A DNA stretch of 28,378 bases from a virus, in IMG/VR virus record IMGVR_UViG_3300030329_002890, positions 1 through 28,378 of that record; one strand, written 5' to 3'. The notes under the pieces are model-generated. The model made no database searches, was not told where the DNA came from, and worked only from the letters and a program-made list of their open reading frames with translations. The translations under genes were made by a program, and so were the position numbers. Each line of letters begins with the position of its first letter. The first letter of the stretch is position 1. This document shows, in pieces, positions 22,933 through 28,378 of the stretch.

Positions 22933-24195
22933 ATGTCACAATTCGTATTTCCTCCTCTTACGGCTAACCTTAACTCTGAAGCTAGTAATGGTGGTTCTCT
23001 ACCAAGCTCGGTCTTAGTTGTAGCAGGTTATGATGGTGCTAATGTTAGAGCCATAAAGACAGATTCAACAGGTGAAATAGCCGTAGATGTTTCAAGTATT
23101 GGTACAGTTACGGTAACTGGTACAGTCGCAGTATCCGCTATAGCAGGAGCACTTCCGGCAGGTACCAATAATATTGGTGATGTGGATATAGCATCTGCCC
23201 TGCCAGCAGGTACTAATAATATCGGGGATGTAGACATTGCCTCTGCCCTTCCTGCTGGTACAAATTCAATTGGTACAGTTATACTAGGAGCTGGTACAGC
23301 TGCAATAGGTAAATTAGTAGCAAATGATGGCGTTGACATTGGAGACGTTGATGTAACTAGTATTGTTCCTGGTACAGGAGCTACCAACCTAGGTAAAGCC
23401 ATCCAAAGTGCTCAAGGAACTACAGATACAGGTGTTCCTGCTCTTGTAGTTAGAAATGATACCTTAGCAGACTTATCTGGAGCCGATGGAGATTATGCTC
23501 CACTACAGGTAAATGCTTCAGGTGCTCTTTATACTGAAGTAAAAACTTCTGCTCTACCTTCAGGTGCAGCTACGGAAGCTAAACAAGATGTTATAGAAAC
23601 TACTCTTAACTCAATAGAAGGGGATACAAGTTCACTAGCTGGAGCCGTAAGTGGTACAGAAGTACAAGTAGATGTTGTAGCTTCATTACCAGCAGGTACA
23701 AATAACATAGGTGATGTTGATATTGCTTCTGCACTTCCAGCAGGTACGAACTCTATTGGTACAGTCATACTTGGAGCAGGAACAGCCGCAATTGGTAAAC
23801 TAAGTGCAAACTCTGGAGTTGATATTGGTGATGTAGATGTTACGTCCCTACCAGCGTTACCAGCAGGTTCAAACACGATTGGTAAAGTAGATGTAAACGC
23901 CATAGCTCCTGTAGACTTTTTAGACTCAGGACTAGTAGATACAAGTACAGCTAACATTGCATCAACTGGAACTACAGTGGTTTCAAGTCTTGCAGCAGCT
24001 TGTACAGAAATAGAAATACAAGAAGACATAGGTGAGTTTATGTCTCTTAGAGTTGGTGGAACTGTCAAAGCCTTTTTACCCCTAGGTGGTGGTAGAGTTA
24101 AGGTCAGTTTAGCAGCTACAGACGCAGTACAATTATTTAGCGAAACTGGAACGGCAATATCAAGTGGTAAGATTGCCATAAATTTTCTAGGTTAA
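22933..24195 (+). CDS. fibre protein with repeated Gly-Asp-Val beta units
   Basis: This 420-residue protein is built from short units of the type A-L-P-A-G-T-N-N-I-G-D-V-D-I-A-S (16 residues). Three stand in tandem at residues 73-120, and the same region returns at about 251-320. The units contain a P-A-G turn and a short strand with G-D-V-D, which fits a beta-helix or spiral stalk. The N-terminus (residues 1-50) is a polar cap containing L-V-V-A-G-Y-D-G. The C-terminal part (about 330-420) is a beta domain with V-K-V-S-L-A-A-T-D-A-V-Q-L-F. The GGAG site lies inside the end of the preceding gene. Such stalk proteins may assemble as trimers; that is an inference. It could be a tail fibre shaft or a head fibre. 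Confidence 0.75.
   Translation: MSQFVFPPLTANLNSEASNGGSLPSSVLVVAGYDGANVRAIKTDSTGEIAVDVSSIGTVTVTGTVAVSAIAGALPAGTNNIGDVDIASALPAGTNNIGDVDIASALPAGTNSIGTVILGAGTAAIGKLVANDGVDIGDVDVTSIVPGTGATNLGKAIQSAQGTTDTGVPALVVRNDTLADLSGADGDYAPLQVNASGALYTEVKTSALPSGAATEAKQDVIETTLNSIEGDTSSLAGAVSGTEVQVDVVASLPAGTNNIGDVDIASALPAGTNSIGTVILGAGTAAIGKLSANSGVDIGDVDVTSLPALPAGSNTIGKVDVNAIAPVDFLDSGLVDTSTANIASTGTTVVSSLAAACTEIEIQEDIGEFMSLRVGGTVKAFLPLGGGRVKVSLAATDAVQLFSETGTAISSGKIAINFLG
23149..23361 (+). repeat. fibre repeat block A
   Basis: Three in-frame 48-base units at 23149, 23197 and 23245 code for L-P-A-G-T-N units. The last two continue into a longer 55-codon segment (23197-23361, residues 89-143) that returns as block B at 23683-23847 with 52 of 55 residues the same. 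Confidence 0.9.
23683..23847 (+). repeat. fibre repeat block B
   Basis: This is the second copy of the 55-codon segment (residues 251-305). Compared by hand with 23197-23361, 52 residues agree but 30 of those 52 use different codons, so the DNA has diverged while the protein has not. A further looser unit, L-P-A-G-S-N-T-I-G-K-V-D-V, follows directly. Confidence 0.9.
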
Positions 24196-24202
24196 TAACC
24201 TA
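24188..24202. repeat. short perfect inverted repeat across a stop codon
   Basis: TAGGTTA and TAACCTA flank a single A and include the stop codon of the repeat protein. As RNA it would give only a five-pair stem with a five-base loop and no T-run, so it is not a convincing terminator. It could be a dyad binding site or chance. Confidence 0.4.
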
Positions 24203-24219
24203 CTAGTCAGGAGACTACG

Positions 24220-24576
24220 ATGCCAGCAGCGATTTTTAACGGACAATTTGTAAAAGTCCTTAAAGATGAAATAAAGTCCAAGTCAGGTGGGCTTTTTGAT
24301 AAAGTTTTTACAAGTGCTAAATCTACAGACTTTACAGCAGAAGTAGGATTTACATACTTAATTAATACTGGAACAGCCGTAACTGTTACTTTACCTGCTG
24401 CCTCTGCTAACGCAGCTATAGTATTTAAAGACTCTACAGGTGGGGCAGGTTCAAATACAATAACTATAAACAGAGCAGGAACAGCTACAATAGATGGAGC
24501 CACAAGTCAGACCATAGTATCTAACTTTGGTTCATTAAAACTAATATGTGATGGAACAAACTGGTTTATAACATAA
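24220..24576 (+). CDS. small fibre module protein related to the C-terminal domain of the 9965-10669 product
   Basis: This 118-residue protein begins at an ATG with a CAGGAG site. Residues 1-45 are a polar lead (A-I-F-N-G-Q-F-V-K-V-L-K). Residues 46-118 form a beta module with N-T-G-T-A-V-T-V-T-L-P-A-A-S, S-N-T-I-T-I, T-I-D-G-A and S-N-F-G-S, ending C-D-G-T-N-W-F-I. The order of these blocks is the same as in residues 155-234 of the protein at 9965-10669. The motif set L-P-A-A, I-T-I, I-D-G, G-S, D-G-x-x-W is common in marine phage fibres. It is a stand-alone version of a domain usually fused to longer fibres. The likely role is a fibre tip or capping protein. Confidence 0.72.
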   Translation: MPAAIFNGQFVKVLKDEIKSKSGGLFDKVFTSAKSTDFTAEVGFTYLINTGTAVTVTLPAASANAAIVFKDSTGGAGSNTITINRAGTATIDGATSQTIVSNFGSLKLICDGTNWFIT

Positions 24577-24644
24577 TTACAATAATATAACCCCTACTTT
24601 ATTAGCTCCGGCTTTTAAACTTTATTTAGGGAGTGGAGAACAAA

Positions 24645-27446
24645 ATGTCTTACATAGGAAAAAACCCAGAGGTTGATAGCGTCAAACTCAAAGGCTCTGC
24701 TACTCAAGCCTCTGGCACGGAAGAAGGTCAGCTTTATTATAACACTGGTACAGGCTCTATATCAAAAGGGTTGAAAGTTTTTAAAAACTCTCAATTTGTT
24801 GCTATTGATAAGCAGTTAGGTGATGCAGATACTTTTCACTTACTAAAAGCTGCTGATATTTCAACTGCTGAGTGGGATGCTGCTAGAAACTCTACCAGTA
24901 CAAGTTTTCTAAATCAAAACGCTGTACCTTTTGAAACTACTACAGCCTCAGGAGTAGCAGGTACTTTTAGTAACTCCAGTACAGGTGATGCCCTTCTGAC
25001 AGACGAAAGTGCTGACCTTGTATTTGCTTACAAAAGTTCAGGTACAAGTGATGATGCTCAAGAATATTTTGGTATTCCACTTACAGTTCCAAAAGCCTTC
25101 AGAGGTGGAAACGTAGTTTTAACTTTTGAATATAGAACAGGGTTTGGAACTGGAACAACTGCTACAGTAAATGGAGACTTTGAAGTAGCTGTTCTGGATA
25201 AGTCTAGTGGAAATGGTGGTCAAACAACTTCTACTAACAGTACAACAGACATAACAGCAGGTTCAGCTATAACGGTAGCATCTAAAACAGGTCTAGCTGT
25301 AGGACAACGAATAAGACTAGAAGCTGGTAGTCAATCATCAATTGGACATCCCGATGCTACAGTAGTAGAAGCTTTTATTACTTCTGTGTCAAGTACAGCT
25401 AATGAAATTACAATATCCGAAGACTGGGACACTCCTCATGCCTCAGGAGCAGTAGTTGTTTCCGGTTGGTTAACCGACATAGTCCCAGGACAACTTCTTG
25501 CTGCTGATAGTCAGACTAATAAACAAGGTAAAAAATATAGCATTCAATTTAAAACAGAAGAAGATACTTCTGATATAGTTTTATTCTTTCAAAATAAAAA
25601 CACTTCTAGTACAATCAGTAGACATTTATTTGTAGATAACATATTACTTTCTGCGAATAAATTTTTACAAGCTAGTAGTAGGACTAAAAGTGCAGACTAC
25701 AACGTAGCACAGATAACAAGTGCTATGAGTGACATTCAAGGAGGAGTAGCTTTTAACCTTAGTACAGCTAGTATCTCAGAAGGTAGTGGTTTTAGTGACA
25801 TTATTCAAGTTTCAACTGGGGGAACTGGTACAGGTATTTATACAAAATTTGAAGCTTTGGTAGACTGTGTTGTAAATGCGTCTTGTACTTTAGTAGATAA
25901 TGCTTCAAGTTCAGCAGCAGCCATAGTTAAAGGTGCTGTAGGAAATCAACCTTTAGTAATGGGGTCTGGACCTGTAGATAACTCACATAAACTAGGAGCA
26001 TCGTGTGGTATTGTTTTAAAAAAGGGTGAAGAGTTTCACTTTGAAATGAGAACCTCTAATGAAGGATTAGACCCTGGAGACCCTGGGGCAATGTTTAGTG
26101 GAACCACTGCTTGTTATGCTCAAATTGTTGCAACTCCAGAAGTTGCAGACACAATAATTTTGGAAAGCCAGGACGAGATTTTTACCGATTATGTGGACTA
26201 TACTCCAACTATCACAGGACATGGAACAGTAACGAACCTCACTGCTCAATATAGAAGAGTTGGGACAAACATAGAATTTTTTGGTTCTTATACTACAGGA
26301 ACAGTCAGTACCGACCTTGTCTCAATAACCTTACCGCCTGGGCTTAATATTTCAACAAGTGTAGCAGCTATTTCGGCTGGTCCACAGCTTGGTCGTTTTA
26401 CTAGTAACGAAACAATACTTAACTCTAGGTATTTATATTTTCAACCTGGGGAGACAGATAAAGTTTATATTACTGAACAATCAGCAGCTAGAGCACCCAC
26501 TACTAGGCTGCAAGGTAGTCAAGCCTCTACTTCTACTACTATATGTGATTTTTGGGGTTCTATACCAATTCAAGGATATAACACAAATTTTAATCCATTG
26601 TTGTCTATGCCCTTGCAAGATTTTTCTAGTTTAGAAAACACTTTTAGTGCAAGACTTACTAACAATGGTTCTACCTCTACCATTACTAGTCAGTCCGGTA
26701 ATTTTATTGCAAGCGTTTCTAGGACGGGTTCTAATGGTGGAATAAGTGTAACATTTACTCCTGGTTTTTTTAGTGAAATACCTTCAGTTGTAGTTACTTG
26801 TGATGGTGCCACTGGAAATAAGTTTGCATCTGTTTCTGCTATTAGTACTTCAGGTTGTACTATAAATGCCGACGAAGATGGAGGCTCAAACCCTAATCAA
26901 AACATGAACCTAACGGTTACACGCCAAGGCGGTGACTTTAGACAAGCTCCTCAAGCTACCGCTGCGGTTATAAAACCAGCCGTCTGTGAATTTAGTATGC
27001 AGCTTTCCTCTAACACCTCTGGAGGAGATTCTACAGCAGGAGCTTGGAATCAATTAAAACCTAACACATTTAAGGGAGAGACTTGGTTTGTATCTGGATT
27101 TAATGGAACTACAGGAGTAGGTGGAACTAATACGGATTTTGATTTAGACCCTGGAACTTATAGCCTTGAGTGTACTAGTCAGGCTTATTCGGCTGGAACT
27201 GCCATGCTTAAGTTAATTTCTGGAACAACTGTATTTGCCTATGGACAAACTCAGTTTACTAACAGCACCACAGGTGATGCAGCAAATACAAGTTTATTTA
27301 CAACTTTTACAATAACGGCAAAGACTACGTTTACTATTAAAATGCACACCTCTGCTTCCCAAGCTCCTAATGGTCTAGGTCATGCTGCTGGGATATCAGG
27401 TGTACCTGAAACATACTTAGCTGGTTTTATTCATAAACTTAAATAG
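24645..27446 (+). CDS. large tail fibre, probable receptor-binding protein
   Basis: I place the start at ATG 24645, with GGAG at 24635-24638 upstream, not at the GTG at 24633, which overlaps that site. The 933-residue protein is Ser/Thr/Gly-rich and all-beta. It opens with M-S-Y-I-G-K-N-P-E-V-D and E-G-Q-L-Y-Y-N-T, a lead common in marine phage fibres. Residues about 130-350 form one or two beta sandwiches of carbohydrate-binding type (V-V-L-T-F-E-Y-R-T-G, then L-F-V-D-N-I-L-L-S). A later domain has Y-T-P-T-I-T-G-H-G-T and Y-R-R-V-G-T-N-I-E-F, another recurring fibre unit. The last 150 residues contain F-D-L-D-P-G-T-Y-S-L-E-C, like a C1q or TNF-type tip. The 68-base gap before it holds an ATAATATAA box that resembles the candidate promoters only weakly. 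It most likely decides host range. Confidence 0.8.
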   Translation: MSYIGKNPEVDSVKLKGSATQASGTEEGQLYYNTGTGSISKGLKVFKNSQFVAIDKQLGDADTFHLLKAADISTAEWDAARNSTSTSFLNQNAVPFETTTASGVAGTFSNSSTGDALLTDESADLVFAYKSSGTSDDAQEYFGIPLTVPKAFRGGNVVLTFEYRTGFGTGTTATVNGDFEVAVLDKSSGNGGQTTSTNSTTDITAGSAITVASKTGLAVGQRIRLEAGSQSSIGHPDATVVEAFITSVSSTANEITISEDWDTPHASGAVVVSGWLTDIVPGQLLAADSQTNKQGKKYSIQFKTEEDTSDIVLFFQNKNTSSTISRHLFVDNILLSANKFLQASSRTKSADYNVAQITSAMSDIQGGVAFNLSTASISEGSGFSDIIQVSTGGTGTGIYTKFEALVDCVVNASCTLVDNASSSAAAIVKGAVGNQPLVMGSGPVDNSHKLGASCGIVLKKGEEFHFEMRTSNEGLDPGDPGAMFSGTTACYAQIVATPEVADTIILESQDEIFTDYVDYTPTITGHGTVTNLTAQYRRVGTNIEFFGSYTTGTVSTDLVSITLPPGLNISTSVAAISAGPQLGRFTSNETILNSRYLYFQPGETDKVYITEQSAARAPTTRLQGSQASTSTTICDFWGSIPIQGYNTNFNPLLSMPLQDFSSLENTFSARLTNNGSTSTITSQSGNFIASVSRTGSNGGISVTFTPGFFSEIPSVVVTCDGATGNKFASVSAISTSGCTINADEDGGSNPNQNMNLTVTRQGGDFRQAPQATAAVIKPAVCEFSMQLSSNTSGGDSTAGAWNQLKPNTFKGETWFVSGFNGTTGVGGTNTDFDLDPGTYSLECTSQAYSAGTAMLKLISGTTVFAYGQTQFTNSTTGDAANTSLFTTFTITAKTTFTIKMHTSASQAPNGLGHAAGISGVPETYLAGFIHKLK

Positions 27447-27455
27447 GAGATTATA

Positions 27456-28370
27456 ATGAAAGATGAAGAATTAAAAGAGTCAAAGTTATTGCTTGAGGTA
27501 GAAATTAAAAATCTCCAAAAGTTTGTTGACCCTGCTAAAAAAATTATTGAAGAACTTGAACTCAAAGAGGAGTTAAGTGAAGAAGAGAAAAAGAAACTAG
27601 AGGATTCTAAGTCTGAAGTTCTATTACTTGAAAAAGAGATAAAAGAAAGAGAGGACAAAGTCAAGGACATAGATAAAGAACTAAAACATAGAGAAGAAAT
27701 CAGGCTACAAATAGATAATGCTCTAAAAGACTTCGTAATAGATGAGGATGTAAAAGAATCTCACATACTTCATGAGTTAAAGTTTTGTGACCACATTGAA
27801 ATTAAAGAAGAACTAGTAGTAGATGATGAAGTTCAGCTTGATGAAGAAGGTAAACCAATTGAGGTAGTAAAAAAAATAAAGCACATACCTTGGGAAAAAG
27901 ATGCTATTCTTAAAGATTTAAAACTTAAGTTAGACCTTGATAAGGCTAACGATCTAGTTCGTCGGGTTAAAGATTATAAGCATAATAAAAAGAAGGGTGA
28001 GTTAGAGTCAAGATTAAAACCTCTAGTTGAAAATAATGTTTATTTTAATGCAGCGTTTGGTGAAGAGATTGAGATAATTAATGGAGAAAAACATGTTGTT
28101 GGAGAAGTCAGACGTATAGCCAAGTGGGACAAAAATGACCTTATAGACTTTGAAGCCAAAGTATTAAAACTTGAAGAGGCTAAGGTCAAGATAGATGAAA
28201 AAGAGAAAAAAGAAAAACCCATTAGAGAAAGAAAACTAGAGTATTCAAAAATAGACGGACTATTACTAGAAGCTCTAGTTGAAAAACTTGAAGAAGGTAG
28301 ACCAGAAAAGATGGTCGAGTATTTAAAACTTAGAAAAGAAATAAAAGATAAACACCCATTGGAGGACTAA
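27456..28370 (+). CDS. coiled-coil protein downstream of the fibre, function unknown
   Basis: The ATG lies nine bases after the fibre stop with a TAGGAG site. The first 95 of 304 residues are a long coiled coil rich in Glu, Lys and Leu (E-I-K-N-L-Q, then E-E-L-E-L-K-E-E-L-S-E-E-E-K-K). The middle (95-230) is mixed and includes short strands such as I-E-I-I-N-G-E-K-H-V-V-G-E-V. The C-terminal 45 residues (E-Y-S-K-I-D-G-L-L-L-E-A-L-V-E-K, then L-R-K-E-I-K-D-K-H-P) resemble the last segment of some phage tail-associated proteins, in which a Y-x-x-I-D/Q-L helix is followed by a K-x-K-x-P ending. Its place after the fibre gene suggests a fibre chaperone or attachment protein. No catalytic motif is seen and the family is not recognised. 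Confidence 0.7.
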   Translation: MKDEELKESKLLLEVEIKNLQKFVDPAKKIIEELELKEELSEEEKKKLEDSKSEVLLLEKEIKEREDKVKDIDKELKHREEIRLQIDNALKDFVIDEDVKESHILHELKFCDHIEIKEELVVDDEVQLDEEGKPIEVVKKIKHIPWEKDAILKDLKLKLDLDKANDLVRRVKDYKHNKKKGELESRLKPLVENNVYFNAAFGEEIEIINGEKHVVGEVRRIAKWDKNDLIDFEAKVLKLEEAKVKIDEKEKKEKPIRERKLEYSKIDGLLLEALVEKLEEGRPEKMVEYLKLRKEIKDKHPLED

Positions 28371-28371
28371 A

Positions 28372-28378
28372 ATGCCAG
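28372..28378 (+). CDS. start of the next gene (cut by the window edge)
   Basis: An ATG one base after the preceding stop has a GGAGG site at 28361-28365, so another gene in the same unit begins here. Only two codons and one base are visible, and nothing can be said about the product. Confidence 0.6.

Noticed and set aside
23149-23292. CRISPR-like array of 48-base units
   Set aside because: Units are adjacent and in frame, with no spacers, and they differ at third codon bases. They are protein repeats.
23529-24179. Open frame of 216 codons on the minus strand in the repeat fibre gene
   Set aside because: It is the antisense of a low-complexity repeat gene, and a similar one lies opposite block A. 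The plus-strand gene explains the codon pattern, including the silent third-base changes.
24591-24634. CCCCTA and TAGGG arms in front of the large fibre as a terminator
   Set aside because: The arms are five pairs long with a loop of about 30 bases and no T-run, so the structure is weak.
24633-24645. GTG start at 24633 for the large fibre
   Set aside because: It overlaps the GGAG site; ATG 24645 gives the M-S-Y-I-G start common in such fibres.
1-28378. tRNA genes, integrase or attachment sites
   Set aside because: No cloverleaf pattern, recombinase motif or long direct repeat was seen by eye; the window is filled with structural genes. A tRNA scan would be decisive.

Overview
The window is part of the genome of a tailed double-stranded DNA phage with short-tail (podovirus) gene order. 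All real genes are on the + strand, packed end to end with ATGA or TAATG overlaps or gaps of under 80 bases. No stretch over 300 bases lacks a gene. No tRNA, integrase, replication or lysis gene was recognised. The DNA is AT-rich. A 2-oxoglutarate/Fe(II) oxygenase, ClpP-fold proteases and modular beta-structured fibres are typical of marine bacteriophages, and the leader-type N-termini suit a Gram-negative host. Habitat and host are inferences; the phage assignment is firm.

Layout. (1) 1-2322: a pre-packaging cassette with two ClpP-fold serine proteases (the first cut by the window edge, the second with an N-terminal membrane anchor), two small unknown genes and a 2OG-Fe(II) oxygenase whose 3' end overlaps the terminase. 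(2) 2261-8060: head genes: large terminase, a small unknown, portal, acidic coiled-coil scaffold and major capsid protein, closed by a strong intrinsic terminator. In T7 a terminator also follows the capsid gene. (3) 8139-10669: a probable head decoration protein, a His-rich small protein, a head-tail adaptor (T7 gp11-like position) and two small fibre-like proteins. (4) 10678-13971: a 1097-residue nozzle/tail protein (T7 gp12 position). (5) 13979-22485: a GNAT-like small protein in the T7 gp13 position, then three giant proteins (948, 980 and 785 residues) in the place of the T7 ejection proteins gp14-16. The middle one has a possible transglycosylase domain and the last has Gly/Ala-rich hydrophobic segments. 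(6) 22548-28370: a fibre/receptor-binding module of small beta proteins, a repeat protein, a 933-residue fibre and a 304-residue coiled-coil protein; a further gene begins at the right edge.

How the parts work together. Terminase packages DNA through the portal into a shell built by scaffold and capsid protein. The adaptor and nozzle close the head, the three giant proteins probably leave the virion with the DNA to breach the envelope, and the last module binds the host. The proteases and oxygenase could act on virion or host proteins, but the sequence does not show which.

The most notable signals are: the paired ClpP-fold proteases, one apparently membrane-anchored; a terminase that must start at a non-ATG codon inside the oxygenase gene; a partly conserved sequence just after the stop codons in front of the scaffold/capsid and fibre modules (candidate late promoter); two mutually exclusive hairpins in front of the adaptor gene; a choice of starts that adds or removes a signal peptide on an ejection protein; and a fibre repeat whose protein copies are nearly identical while 30 of 52 shared residues use different codons.
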